Below are positions 15,153-24,042 of a stretch of 26,069 bases of DNA, piece by piece. A program made the position numbers and the translations under genes. This DNA comes from Planctomycetes bacterium UBA1146 (GTDB lineage Bacteria; Planctomycetota; UBA8108; UBA1146), in the NCBI GenBank assembly GCA_002311345.1, contig DCAA01000003.1:5016-31084 (forward strand), in the 5' to 3' direction. Numbering within the stretch: position 1 is the stretch's first letter; the number at the start of each line of letters is the position of its first letter. The notes beneath the pieces are model-generated. The model was not told the DNA's origin. It searched no databases and saw only the letters and a program-made list of their open reading frames with translations.

Positions 15153-16313
15153 TCAGAAAGAAGCCGGACGAGGAATGGCGTTATTGGACGCCGGTACGCG
15201 CTTGAGAACGAAGCGCTGCTCGAAATCGAGGACATTGTTCTCGGTTGTGATGTCCTCACCTTCCCACCAGGCCCATTCGAAGTCAATTTTGATCGTCTTC
15301 GAATCGACGAGGATGACCTTGTTGATGGTGCTTACTCTGGCACCATTTCCGAACTCGGAATCAACAACCCGGAGCTGACAAGGGGTACCGTTTCTCTCCG
15401 TGATCGGGGAGATGTAGCCATTGCAGACCAGGCCGCTAGAGCCGATCTCGGTGAAGGCGATCCGACAGTTGTCGAAATCGTAGTAGAAAGTCTGGATGGT
15501 GCTCTCGGCAACGAAGTCGTTCTTGTACTTCTTGGTTTCGACGATCAAGCAGGTCTCATTGGCAGCCCAGTAACCACTCTGCTCGATGCGAAGACGATCG
15601 CCGGTATCCGAAAAACTCTCCGACTGCCACTCGCTGGCCAGCGAGACAAAGGGACCCAGTGCCAACTTGAGTGGGTTGACCTTGACTCCCGTGACATTCC
15701 ACAACTGCGCCAAGGGTTTTCCTGCCGGTGAAAGTTCATTGACAATGACATTGAAGTTGCCGTTGACCACCGTGCGCTCGATCAGCACGTTAGAAGATGT
15801 GATCCCATCTTGAAAACGCTGTCCGACCCAGTAGCAGGTGTTGCCCTTACACTCTTTGAGATACTCGTCGAAGATGGCAATGACATTTGTTGCCACAAAT
15901 CTTCCGTGAGACTCCAGCCGCGCCGCGGATTCATTCCAGTTGATGAAGTAGGCGCCATTGCTGATCACGACCCCATTGAGATTCGCCGTCTCCGCGGACC
16001 CGAACAGGCCTCCGGAAGAAAAATCTCGGATGTAAACCACGGTCGCCTTGACCGGCGTACCGGCGGGATATCCGCCCAGTTCCTCACTGAGCGCGTATTC
16101 GAAGTTCCATGTACCAACCAGGTTGTTCATCACCTGGTTCGCCAAGTTCTTCGTGATCACGCTTTGATCGAAAACCGAATTGTTGAATGCGGCTTCGATA
16201 TCAGCAGTGGTTTTCGACTGTGTCACGATGCTTCCGGGCTGAGCCGCGACGAGTCCACAAACCAGTAAAAGGCCACAGATGGCCGTACAGATCCTGATCC
16301 TGGAAATGGTCAT
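15153..16313 (-). CDS. Secreted protein of unknown family
   Basis: A 386-residue protein that I do not recognise. It has a clear signal peptide (MTISRIRICTAICGLLLVCGLVAA, probably cut before QPGS), and I chose this ATG because an AAGGGGA ribosome site sits upstream and the hydrophobic core starts right after it; the frame is open further upstream to 16400 without such features. The mature part is rich in alternating hydrophobic and polar residues, as expected for beta-sheet. It contains LVGTWNFEYAL near 65-75, which resembles the opening strand of lipocalin-like or DUF1579-type barrels, and a similar pattern of strands later, possibly a two-barrel layout. Cys155 and Cys160 (ECKGNTC) could form a disulfide, as could CLIVE and NC further on. 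It stands alone, converging with the sulfatase pair across a strong hairpin. Confidence 0.75.
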   Translation of the reverse strand: MTISRIRICTAICGLLLVCGLVAAQPGSIVTQSKTTADIEAAFNNSVFDQSVITKNLANQVMNNLVGTWNFEYALSEELGGYPAGTPVKATVVYIRDFSSGGLFGSAETANLNGVVISNGAYFINWNESAARLESHGRFVATNVIAIFDEYLKECKGNTCYWVGQRFQDGITSSNVLIERTVVNGNFNVIVNELSPAGKPLAQLWNVTGVKVNPLKLALGPFVSLASEWQSESFSDTGDRLRIEQSGYWAANETCLIVETKKYKNDFVAESTIQTFYYDFDNCRIAFTEIGSSGLVCNGYISPITERNGTPCQLRVVDSEFGNGARVSTINKVILVDSKTIKIDFEWAWWEGEDITTENNVLDFEQRFVLKRVPASNNAIPRPASF

Positions 16314-16408
16314 TCCATTCCCCTTCTGTTGAAATTCCCCACCCGGTTCCGTAGGCACCAAGCCCCCCTTCCCCGGGTATTCCCCCGGCAAGGTACTCAA
16401 TCATCTGT

Positions 16409-16418
16409 AAAAATAGCA
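16409..16418 (-). promoter_or_regulatory. Candidate extended -10 element for the secreted-protein gene
   Basis: On the minus strand 16418-16409 reads TGCTATTTTT, resembling an extended -10 (TGnTATnnT). It lies about 95 bases upstream of the start codon in a 146-base gap. No convincing -35 box is present. Weak evidence. Confidence 0.25.
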
Positions 16419-16459
16419 AGAGAGTCCTGAAGATCGCGTCGCTGATCAATCGACCCGAC

Positions 16460-17323
16460 TCAGCGAGGATCTTCATCAGCGAAGCGGCAACAGACTGCCC
16501 CGAACACTGCTCTGGCTGGTGGGTACTGCTGCAAGAACAGAGTCGGTTCGATCAACTCCAGTTCGGAAACCATCGAATTTCCGTCCACATCTCGTACGGT
16601 GTCGACTCGTCCATAGAGTACCGGCCCGGGACTGCATCGAAGGGCTTGCTCACCGATGAGGGTATCCTCGGGCAACACCTCCTGTGCCTCCCCTACCTGT
16701 TCATCTTCGCCTCTGAAGCGAGGCCTCTTGGTGACGCTGTGGCTGAAGCGCCCGCCCAGATACACATTAGCGCGCTCTCCACCGCTCTCGACCGACCTGA
16801 TATATGGCTGCACCAGCAGGTCGCGATCTTGACCGTGCTGTAGGACGAACTGTCTGGCTGCTGGGAGGTCGTTCGATCCGAAAAGAGCGGTGAGCCAACT
16901 TCCAGCGGAGATCGCCGGCTTGATGACGTACTGGTCCCAGGCTTGCTCATCGAGAATCTTGCACAGGCCCTCTTCGTGGCAACCGGCCTCCAGCAACCGA
17001 GTCGGCACCACCGGCACTCCGGCTTGCTGCAGATCCAGTAGGTATCCCTTGTGAAGGTTCCAGGAAACCACTTCGACCGGATTCACAACCCTCGTTTCAC
17101 GATCCGCAATCTGCAGCCAGTCCCGGAACTCATTCTCGCGCCAGGGATAATCCCAACAGGATCGCAACACGATGACATCGAAAGAAGCCAGATCGGTCGT
17201 CGGATCATCCCAGGCGATCAGTTCTACCTCTGCTCCGGCATCTCGGACCGACTGTAACTGGATCCCCTCATCCGGATCCGGTTCCGGGATTTCGAGGCAG
17301 GTCACCAGTCCAATCCGTTTCAA
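16460..17323 (-). CDS. ATP-grasp ligase of the glutathione-synthetase-like/DcsG-like type
   Basis: A 287-residue ATP-grasp protein of the family that shares IVLRSCWDYPWRENEFRDWL near residues 51-70, a central YVIKPAISAGSW near 132-143 (Lys135), LYGRVDTVRD near 236-245 (Asp241) and ELELIEPTLFLQQYP near 254-268 with acidic metal ligands. Relatives include DcsG, the ATP-grasp enzyme that closes the ring in D-cycloserine biosynthesis, and many uncharacterised proteins; this is recalled family knowledge, not a search. The start is TTG at 17323, overlapping the TGA of the PLP enzyme by four bases (TTGA), so translation is coupled. It is the last gene of a methyltransferase, PLP enzyme, ligase unit. 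The likely job is to activate a carboxylate of a product of the PLP enzyme; the substrate is unknown. Confidence 0.8.
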   Translation of the reverse strand: MKRIGLVTCLEIPEPDPDEGIQLQSVRDAGAEVELIAWDDPTTDLASFDVIVLRSCWDYPWRENEFRDWLQIADRETRVVNPVEVVSWNLHKGYLLDLQQAGVPVVPTRLLEAGCHEEGLCKILDEQAWDQYVIKPAISAGSWLTALFGSNDLPAARQFVLQHGQDRDLLVQPYIRSVESGGERANVYLGGRFSHSVTKRPRFRGEDEQVGEAQEVLPEDTLIGEQALRCSPGPVLYGRVDTVRDVDGNSMVSELELIEPTLFLQQYPPARAVFGAVCCRFADEDPR

Positions 17324-18471
17324 TTACGATCTCCCATCACTCGAACCAGGTCCGCTACGAGATCAAAACCGTCCTCGACACCGCAAGCGATGCGCACCAG
17401 AGAATCGGGAATTCCCATACGGATTCTCACTGCCGGATCGACAGCAGCATGTGAGGAACTGGCTGGACGGATGATGAGGGTTTCCACACCTCCGAGACTG
17501 GGAGCTGTTGTCATCAACTGAGTCGAGACTGTGATTCTCTCCGCTTCCTCGACCCCACTGGACACATCGAAGGAGAGTACCCCTCCCCCCTTGCCCCCGA
17601 ACAACTCCAGGCAGCGGTGGTGATCGGGGTGTCGTTCCAGAGCGGGGTAGTGGGTGATGGAGACCGCCGGATGCCCATCAAGAAAACGCGCCAGAAGCAG
17701 AGCATTCTGGCATTGGCGCTCGACGCGAAGTGCCAGGGTCCGGATACCACGGTGCAGGAGGAAGCAGGCGTGGGCATCCAGATGACCTCCCAGATGATCG
17801 AGGCAGTGTCGTATCTTTTTCACCAGATCTTCTCTACCTACGACCACTCCGGCGGCAATGTCCCCGTGACCATTGAGCGCCTTGGTCGCTGAATGAACCT
17901 CCAGATCGAACCCGAGTTCTATCGGTCGTAGCAAGGCGGGTGTAGCGAAGGTCGCATCGATCACCGAGATCAGATCATGCTCGCGAGCCCACCGGGTGAG
18001 GGCTTTGAAATCTCCGATGCGGCAGGTCGGATTGGTGATCGCCTCGCAATACACCACCCGCGATCCAGCCGGGGGGCTCCCCCAACTGTCCGGATCACAG
18101 GCATCGATGCGATGCACTCCGATACCCCAACGCTGGACTTCACCGCTGAAAAAACTCTCCGTTCCTCCATAGAGAAGATCCTGCGCCACAACCGTGTCGC
18201 CACTCCCGAGCAGAGCCAGCAAGGTGGATGTGATCGCTGCCATGCCACTGGAAGCAACCAGCGCTGCCTCGGCTCCGCAAACGATGGAGAGTTTCTCGTG
18301 CAGGTGGTCATGCGAAGGAGTATTCGAGAGCCGGATGTAACGACCATCGTGATAGCCACTTCCGGGCACCTGCTCATAGGTCGCACTCTGGAAGATCGGT
18401 GGGATCACCGCCCCACCGATTCGCGGCCTCGGCTCACCGCCATGGACCAGTTTCGATTGCAAGCCATCCAT
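17320..18471 (-). CDS. Cystathionine gamma-synthase/lyase-like PLP enzyme (Cys/Met metabolism family)
   Basis: A 383-residue fold-type I PLP enzyme of the Cys/Met metabolism family, which makes or breaks C-S bonds by beta or gamma replacement or elimination. Motifs: YIRLSNTPSHDHLHEKL near 45-61, ALVASSGMAAI near 70-80, QDLLYGGTESFF near 97-108, YCEAITNPT near 141-149, VIDATFATP with Asp172, and EVHSATKALNGHGD with Schiff-base Lys197; near the end PSLGGVETLIIRP and GIPDSLVRIACGVE are also standard. I start at the ATG at 18471, with GGGAGG five to six bases upstream; a longer frame to 18507 lacks a site. The family cannot be split into synthase, gamma-lyase or homocysteine-forming enzyme by eye. 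Linkage to an ATP-grasp ligase and a methyltransferase instead of other methionine genes suggests a specialised rather than housekeeping role. Confidence 0.9.
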   Translation of the reverse strand: MDGLQSKLVHGGEPRPRIGGAVIPPIFQSATYEQVPGSGYHDGRYIRLSNTPSHDHLHEKLSIVCGAEAALVASSGMAAITSTLLALLGSGDTVVAQDLLYGGTESFFSGEVQRWGIGVHRIDACDPDSWGSPPAGSRVVYCEAITNPTCRIGDFKALTRWAREHDLISVIDATFATPALLRPIELGFDLEVHSATKALNGHGDIAAGVVVGREDLVKKIRHCLDHLGGHLDAHACFLLHRGIRTLALRVERQCQNALLLARFLDGHPAVSITHYPALERHPDHHRCLELFGGKGGGVLSFDVSSGVEEAERITVSTQLMTTAPSLGGVETLIIRPASSSHAAVDPAVRIRMGIPDSLVRIACGVEDGFDLVADLVRVMGDRN

Positions 18472-18516
18472 CGAACACCTCCCTGGAACGCGTGATCTTG
18501 CTCTCACAGGAGCAGG

Positions 18517-19494
18517 TCATCTACCCGTCAATCGCGCTTCCCGATTCATCTCTCCGCAATCATCCACTTCCAGGAAGGGGAGCTCCTCGAGAGATCTAGC
18601 CTGCGCATCGGGTGAGTGTCGGCGGCTTCTCACTTTATGCGGGCGCCATACCTGTTGAGGATCGAGCCGAGGAAGTGAGGCGATCAGCAGATCTTCCCTC
18701 AGGAAGAAGGCATTGGTTCCGGTCGATTCGAATGCCACCAGCATATAGCCCTTACTTCGTCCCAGTGACTCCATCGCTCGAAGGCTCGCACCGTGGTGCC
18801 ACCCCCTGACATGATGGCGAAACGGATCGTGATGAGACGCTCCTGGAGACCAGGGAACTGTCCGTGACACCTCTGGCCCGAAAGAAGCATTCACCTCGAT
18901 GATCACGACTCGTGGCCGTACTGCACTGAGTTGCTTCCACAGCCAGAAATCAAATCCATCTACATCGATGGAGAGAACATCCAGTTCATCGCCTTGTCCA
19001 TCTTCTACCAGTAACCGATCGATGTCATCGGGTTGAACTTCCTGGTGGATGAGCCTTACCCGATCCCCGACACCTTTCGATTGAAAGAACAGATGAGCCC
19101 GATCCAACTGAGCGCGATCTCGATCGAAGAGAAGCGCGTGCCAACCAAAACAGCAACTCAGAAGAGCCGAATTACACTCGGCTCCGCAACCACAACCAAT
19201 CTCCACGATGCGGTGACCAGCCACTCCTATCTCGGACAGGATGTGAAGAAGCAGACCATCTTCCCCGTTCTGAGAGTATCCTTGCGCCTCAAAGTTCACC
19301 GGCGACCCATCCTGGACCTGTCGTGCTTCCGGCGCTGTCAGTTCGGGATGCAACCTGTGAAGCAGATGCTCCACATCCTGCTGGAGATGGTCGACCTTAC
19401 GTCTCAACGAACGGAGATCGGGATGACCCAACCAGCGCCGTGGAATCCTGGCTACCTGAGAGAATTGATCTCGGATTTTTCGCCAGCCTCGCAT
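18517..19494 (-). CDS. FkbM-like SAM-dependent methyltransferase
   Basis: A 325-residue protein with features of FkbM-type methyltransferases: FEAQGYSQNGEDGLLLHIL near 68-86, the SAM-binding motif IVEIGCGCGAECNSALL near 96-112, LLFDRDRAQL near 121-130, an acidic LDVLSIDVDGFDFWLWKQL near 171-189 and RPRVVIIEVNASFGP near 194-207. Near 236-265 GASLRAMESLGRSKGYMLV and GTNAFFLRE are also typical. The N-terminal 60 residues are basic and helical (RSLRRKVDHLQQDVEHLLHR) and may form a short coiled coil. I start at the ATG at 19494 because AGGAG lies about seven bases upstream; in-frame starts up to 19686 lack one. FkbM enzymes usually O-methylate sugars, lipids or small molecules. The PLP enzyme gene follows after 45 bases, so the three minus-strand genes look like one operon. 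The substrate is unknown. Confidence 0.78.
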   Translation of the reverse strand: MRGWRKIRDQFSQVARIPRRWLGHPDLRSLRRKVDHLQQDVEHLLHRLHPELTAPEARQVQDGSPVNFEAQGYSQNGEDGLLLHILSEIGVAGHRIVEIGCGCGAECNSALLSCCFGWHALLFDRDRAQLDRAHLFFQSKGVGDRVRLIHQEVQPDDIDRLLVEDGQGDELDVLSIDVDGFDFWLWKQLSAVRPRVVIIEVNASFGPEVSRTVPWSPGASHHDPFRHHVRGWHHGASLRAMESLGRSKGYMLVAFESTGTNAFFLREDLLIASLPRLDPQQVWRPHKVRSRRHSPDAQARSLEELPFLEVDDCGEMNREARLTGR

Positions 19495-19513
19495 CTCGAT
19501 CTCCTGTACCACC

Positions 19514-19541
19514 TCTGCAGGGATTCCATTCCCCCTGCAGA
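19514..19541. promoter_or_regulatory. 9-bp perfect hairpin in the divergent valS/methyltransferase gap
   Basis: TCTGCAGGG at 19514-19522 pairs exactly with CCCTGCAGA at 19533-19541 across a 10-base loop. It ends about 20 bases upstream of the methyltransferase start, so it would lie in that gene's leader RNA or serve as an operator between the divergent genes. No further motif supports either role. Confidence 0.3.
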
Positions 19542-19664
19542 CCCGTGACGGTAGCCCTCTCATCACCGGGAATCCAGCAGCCGCAACAGGATCTCGCCTG
19601 TCTCCCTTGACTTGCCGAGGGGGGAACAGGATCCTCGGTGTCTGCACACGAAAGTCGAGGATGG

Positions 19665-22600
19665 ATGGCCAAGGATCTCGCCACAAAATACGACCCGGTC
19701 CTCATAGAGAAGGCCATCTTCCAGAGGTGGGAAGCCCACGATGCCTTCCGATCCATCCCAGATGATCGCAAGGATCGTTACGTCATCATGATGCCCCTGC
19801 CTAATGTCACCGGGGCTCTCCACATGGGTCATGCCATGGACAATGTCATGCAGGATCTTCTGACACGCTGGCACCGGATGATGGCACACAATTCGTTGTG
19901 GATGGCCGGTACCGACCATGCGGGAATCGCCACCCAGGCGGTAGTCGAGAAGCGTTTGCTCGAACTGGAAGGAAAAACACGTCACGACCTCGGTCGCGAG
20001 CAGCTCGTCGAACGAATCTGGCAGTGGAAGGACCAGTACCAGAAGAGAATCGTCACTCAGCAAAAGGCGATGGGTTGCTCCTGCGATTGGGACCGCCAGC
20101 GCTTCACCATGGATCCAGTGTGTGCACGCGCGGTTACCTGGACATTTTTCCGTATGTTCAAGGATGGCCTGATCGTCCAGGGTGATCGGATGGTGAACTG
20201 GGACTGTCACCTCCAGACCGCAGTGGCCGACGATGAGATCGAACACAAGACCATCGATGGTCATTTCTGGCATCTCCGTTACCCGGTAATCGATCCGCAG
20301 AGTGGAGAACCGGACCATGTCGTGGTCGCAACTACTCGTCCCGAAACAATGCTCGGAGATACAGCGGTCGCCGTTCACCCGGAACCTGCACGGGCTCTGG
20401 ACGAACTGCTCAAGAAAACGCGTGAACGACTGTCCCAGGCAGCTGAGAAGCACCAGCAAGAACTGTCTGAAGAAGTGGTACGACTCGAACAACGAATCGA
20501 GAAATTGCTCCCATCGCTGGAGAAATTGACACAGATGGCCCGCGACGGGCGGATGGTGAAGTTACCGATCGTCGACCGCGAGATCCCACTGATCACGGAT
20601 GAATGGGCAAAACCAGAACTCGGCTCCGGGTGCGTGAAGATCACACCAGCTCATGACCCAAACGACTACGAGGTCTGGCAACGTCATAGTGATCAATTCG
20701 ATGCCATCAATATTCTTGAGCCGGATGGCACTCTCAATGATGCAGCCGGTCCCTGTTCCGGAGAAGATCGTTTCGAAGCTCGCAAGTCAGTGATCTCGAA
20801 ATTCGAATCTCTCGGGCTCCTCGAGTTGATCGAAGAGCGCAAGGTAGAGGTGGGGCACTCCGACCGATCCAAGACGCCGGTGGAACCCTACCTGTCACTG
20901 CAGTGGTTCGTGCGAATGGGAGATATCGAGGGAGGAGTCACCTGCGGGGAAGGGCTCGACCATCAATTCAAAACCCCCGGTCTCGCCCAGGCCGCCATCG
21001 ATTCGGTCTCGGGATGGAAATCTCCCAGCGGTCGGAGCGTTCGTTTCCATCCGGATCCCGAGAGGTACCGAAACACTTACATCAACTGGCTCGAAGAAAA
21101 ACGCGACTGGTGCATCTCACGCCAGTTGTGGTGGGGACATCGGATCCCGATCTGGGCAGGCGATCTGGAAGAAGTTGAACTGAAGGATCTCATCGACAAG
21201 ATCATGACCCCAGAAACCGAGGACGTGTGCGCCAGGGTTGTCACCTCAGACGGTACCAATCACCTCGTCGAGAACAGCGATGGGGTCCCCGCCGGAGGTG
21301 GACAGCTACTGCTGTCCCTGAGGGAACCGGCAATTCAGGACTCGATCAGAATCATCATTGAAGATGCGGGGCTCCAGCGGGATCCAGACGTGCTCGATAC
21401 ATGGTTCTCCAGCGCGCTCTGGCCCCATTCGACTCTTGGCTGGCCCGATCCAGCAACTGCAATCGTCGATGAGGGACAACGCCCTCTCGGTGCTTCCAAC
21501 GGATCGGTCGATTGCCTCGAATACTACTATCCTGGATCGTGCCTCGTCACCGGACGAGACATCATCAGTCTCTGGGTTGCCCGAATGGTGATCATGGGAC
21601 TCTACAACCTCGGAGACCTGCCCTTCACCGACGTCTTCCTGCACGCAAACATCCTCGATGGCAAGGGTGAGCGGATGAGCAAGTCGAAGGGGAACGGAAT
21701 CGATCCCATCGACATCATCGAACGCTACGGCACCGATGCCATGCGATTCGTTCTCTTTGAGATGCAAACCGGAACCCAGGACATCCGTCTCCCGGTCCAG
21801 GCGATCAGTCCCTTCACCGGGGACGTGATCGATCTCGCCACTGCCAAACATGGCCACAGCATCTTCACCTATCTCTGCCCTGGAAGTGGTAAGGAATTTG
21901 ACGTCCTCGGTACGATGGAGGACGTCCCCTCGGCCAAGTTGATCAGTGATCGATTCGATGTTGGTCGAAACTTCTGCAACAAGTTGTGGAATGCTGTGCG
22001 CTTCGCATTGATGAATCTCGAGGGCTACAGTTATGACTCCGGCTGCTCCAAGCGCCTGCAGACGGAAGATCGTTGGATCCTTTCGAAACTCACCGGTGCC
22101 TGCGAAGAGGTTAGCGATCATCTGCGCGCATATAACCCTGCAGCTGCAATCGGCTCCGCTCGAGAGTTCTTCTGGAATGAACTGTGCGACTGGTATCTCG
22201 AGGCGATCAAACCACGTCTCAGAGATGGCGGCGAGGATGCAACGACAGCACAACAGGTGCTCGCCACATGCCTCGACCAGGTGCTTCGCTTGCTGCACCC
22301 CTTCGTCCCCTTCATCACCGAGGAATTGTGGGGCAGCCTGCGCGAATTCGCTTCCGAACGAGGAATCGATCAACCACTGGAAGATTCTGAATTGCTTTGC
22401 CTGGCTCGCTGGCCACAACCAGAATCCCGCTTCCGCGATGAGGAACTGGAGGCATCTTTTGACCGTTGTCGTGATCTGATCCGGACCCTCCGGGATCTAC
22501 GCGCAAGACACAACGTGCCTCCCCGCCAGGAACTGGAAGTGCGAATTCGAACCAGCGGCACCACTGCAGCAGCCTTCCAATCGCTGGAAGGACTGATCCT

Positions 22601-22919
22601 TCATCTCGGTGTGATCTCCTCGATCACGGTGGGACCGGATGTAGAGCGCACCATCGACAGTGCCGTTTCAGTGTCGGGAGATGTGGAAATCTTCGTGCCC
22701 GGTGTGATCGACCTCGAGAAGGAGAAAGTTCGACTGCGAGAACAGGAGAAGCAAACCGAGGGTCGTCTCAACGGATCTCACAAGAAACTCGCTAATGAGA
22801 ATTTCATTCTCAAGGCTGCTCCCGAGGTGGTCGAGCGAGAAAAGGCCCAGGTCGTCGAACTCGAACAACAACTGGTGACGATCCGGAGCAACATCGAGGC
22901 TCTCAACGCGGATTCCTAG
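19665..22919 (+). CDS. valS: Valyl-tRNA synthetase
   Basis: Class I aminoacyl-tRNA synthetase that charges tRNA-Val and edits misactivated threonine. The 1084 residues include PLPNVTGALHMGHAMDN with the HIGH-type HMGH at 53-56, WMAGTDHAGIATQ near 79-91, the editing-domain start VVVATTRPETMLGDTAVAVHP near 219-239, GSGCVKITPAHDPNDYE near 320-336, RDWCISRQLWWGHRIPIW near 480-497, VLDTWFSSALWP near 576-587 and the KMSKS-type RMSKSKGNG at 670-678. The C-terminus is a charged coiled coil, usual for ValS. Residues about 240-295 are an extra, highly charged helical insertion in the editing domain, absent from the Escherichia coli enzyme. I start at the ATG at 19665, with GAGG a few bases upstream; a GTG at 19638 is an alternative. 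Single copy in the window, oriented away from the methyltransferase operon. Confidence 0.97.
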   Translation: MAKDLATKYDPVLIEKAIFQRWEAHDAFRSIPDDRKDRYVIMMPLPNVTGALHMGHAMDNVMQDLLTRWHRMMAHNSLWMAGTDHAGIATQAVVEKRLLELEGKTRHDLGREQLVERIWQWKDQYQKRIVTQQKAMGCSCDWDRQRFTMDPVCARAVTWTFFRMFKDGLIVQGDRMVNWDCHLQTAVADDEIEHKTIDGHFWHLRYPVIDPQSGEPDHVVVATTRPETMLGDTAVAVHPEPARALDELLKKTRERLSQAAEKHQQELSEEVVRLEQRIEKLLPSLEKLTQMARDGRMVKLPIVDREIPLITDEWAKPELGSGCVKITPAHDPNDYEVWQRHSDQFDAINILEPDGTLNDAAGPCSGEDRFEARKSVISKFESLGLLELIEERKVEVGHSDRSKTPVEPYLSLQWFVRMGDIEGGVTCGEGLDHQFKTPGLAQAAIDSVSGWKSPSGRSVRFHPDPERYRNTYINWLEEKRDWCISRQLWWGHRIPIWAGDLEEVELKDLIDKIMTPETEDVCARVVTSDGTNHLVENSDGVPAGGGQLLLSLREPAIQDSIRIIIEDAGLQRDPDVLDTWFSSALWPHSTLGWPDPATAIVDEGQRPLGASNGSVDCLEYYYPGSCLVTGRDIISLWVARMVIMGLYNLGDLPFTDVFLHANILDGKGERMSKSKGNGIDPIDIIERYGTDAMRFVLFEMQTGTQDIRLPVQAISPFTGDVIDLATAKHGHSIFTYLCPGSGKEFDVLGTMEDVPSAKLISDRFDVGRNFCNKLWNAVRFALMNLEGYSYDSGCSKRLQTEDRWILSKLTGACEEVSDHLRAYNPAAAIGSAREFFWNELCDWYLEAIKPRLRDGGEDATTAQQVLATCLDQVLRLLHPFVPFITEELWGSLREFASERGIDQPLEDSELLCLARWPQPESRFRDEELEASFDRCRDLIRTLRDLRARHNVPPRQELEVRIRTSGTTAAAFQSLEGLILHLGVISSITVGPDVERTIDSAVSVSGDVEIFVPGVIDLEKEKVRLREQEKQTEGRLNGSHKKLANENFILKAAPEVVEREKAQVVELEQQLVTIRSNIEALNADS

Positions 22920-22988
22920 GGAGAGCCTCATCAGAACAACAATAAAGGGGTGACGCCAGCCGATACGACAAGCGGCGCCAGAGATGAA

Positions 22989-23023
22989 CGAGCCCGAAAC
23001 CTCTTCGGGCCACTTCGGGCTCG
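22989..23023. terminator. Hairpin between converging valS and the secretin-like gene
   Basis: CGAGCCCGAA at 22989-22998 pairs exactly with TTCGGGCTCG at 23014-23023. A second, outer pair, CCAGCCGA at 22956-22963 with TCGGCTGG at 23033-23040, could enclose it, and an inner CCCGAA/TTCGGG alternative exists. The position between two convergent genes suggests a bidirectional terminator without a T-tract. Confidence 0.55.
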
Positions 23024-23050
23024 ATTGAAATCTCGGCTGGATCGGATCAG

Positions 23051-24004
23051 TTACAAGTCCGCTTCTAGTTTCTTGCGCTCCACCTTCGTGATGTCGATCA
23101 ACCAGACGTAGTCGCCCTCGGTCTCGCCATCGGGGTGGGGCAAACCACGGATCGCGAGTGTTCGGCCGCGCTTGACAACGATGCGTCCGTGCAGCGAGGT
23201 GATTGCCAACTCCGGAAGCTCCACATCGGTGCCGTTGATTTTCGCGAACTCGGATCCCGTCGACCGCGCGACTTGAGCCTTCCAGGTGACGAGCATACGC
23301 TCCGGACCGCACTCACGGACCGTCGCTTCCAGCGTGACGCCCTCGTTCAAGACTTCGATCTTTTGCTCGACGATGCCGGTCTCCTCGTTGCGCTTCGCAT
23401 CCGCAACGTAAGCCGACTGTTTGACACGGAGAACGTGGCTCGTCTGCCCTTCGAGCACGCTCAGCTTCGGAAACTCGTGCGCTTTCGCGGTTCGTCCCGC
23501 AAGCGCGTTGCTCAGCCTCTTCGCGTCGATCGCTCGCGAATTCCGTTTCGACTTCCCGTTGAAGCCAAGCGCTGTCAGCAGCGTCGCACCACTCGGAATT
23601 ACGCGGGCGTTGATCGTGTAGGTGTTCGGAGCCCCATCGACTCGCCATTGCCGCAGGCTTGCGGAGACTTTTTGGTGCGTCTCCATTTCGGCGACGACGA
23701 TCAACTGGCCATTGTGCACTCGAACCGAGTTGCCGGCTTGCTCCCAGCGATCGGGCTGGATGTGAGTTTTTATCAGCTCGACCAGTTCTCCCGCGGAGAT
23801 GATCGGGCCATTCAGGTCGTCTTCATCACGGAAGGGATCGCCAGACTCTTCATCCAGGCCGTCGAGACCGAGCTTCGGGGCGGGGAAGTCCTTGGGCGTA
23901 TACAGCAGATCACGCACATCGTAGACGAGAACGATCACGTCGCCGGCGGCGGCTCCCGTCAGTAGCCCGAGGAGCAGAGTCACGATGATCACCGGAACCC
24001 GCAT
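23051..24004 (-). CDS. Secreted secretin-domain-like protein of unknown role
   Basis: A 317-residue protein with a signal peptide (MRVPVIIVTLLLGLLTGAAA, cut before GDVIV). Residues about 24-41 (IVLVYDVRDLLYTPKDFP) and 73-121 (ELVELIKTHIQPDRWEQ... followed by LIVVAEMETHQKVSASLRQWR) resemble the small repeat that precedes the pore in type II secretion secretins. The last third (LNEGVTLEATVR near 219-230, LPELAITSLHGRIVVKRGRTLAIRGL near 263-288) resembles the secretin beta-domain. It is much too short to form a secretin pore and lacks a recognisable gate, so it is better seen as a solitary secretin-like envelope protein. The ATG at 24004 is chosen for the signal peptide, with AAGGA upstream. It lies 38 bases after the TGA-interrupted gene on the same strand and is probably co-transcribed with it. 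Confidence 0.7.
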   Translation of the reverse strand: MRVPVIIVTLLLGLLTGAAAGDVIVLVYDVRDLLYTPKDFPAPKLGLDGLDEESGDPFRDEDDLNGPIISAGELVELIKTHIQPDRWEQAGNSVRVHNGQLIVVAEMETHQKVSASLRQWRVDGAPNTYTINARVIPSGATLLTALGFNGKSKRNSRAIDAKRLSNALAGRTAKAHEFPKLSVLEGQTSHVLRVKQSAYVADAKRNEETGIVEQKIEVLNEGVTLEATVRECGPERMLVTWKAQVARSTGSEFAKINGTDVELPELAITSLHGRIVVKRGRTLAIRGLPHPDGETEGDYVWLIDITKVERKKLEADL

Positions 24005-24042
24005 GTCGATGGTCCTTCTTCGTCTCAATAGTCAAAAATCGA

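Noticed and set aside
19495..19664. T-box or tRNA-like leader upstream of valS
   Set aside because: Short hairpins are present, but I see no T-box core sequence or tRNA-like fold, and T-boxes are rare outside Firmicutes-type lineages.
21306..22418. 370-codon minus-strand frame inside valS
   Set aside because: Shadow of the valS catalytic and anticodon-binding regions, with typical shadow composition.
23135..23965. 276-codon plus-strand frame opposite the secretin-like gene
   Set aside because: No signal peptide or domain, and its opposite strand encodes a plausible exported protein with a ribosome site.
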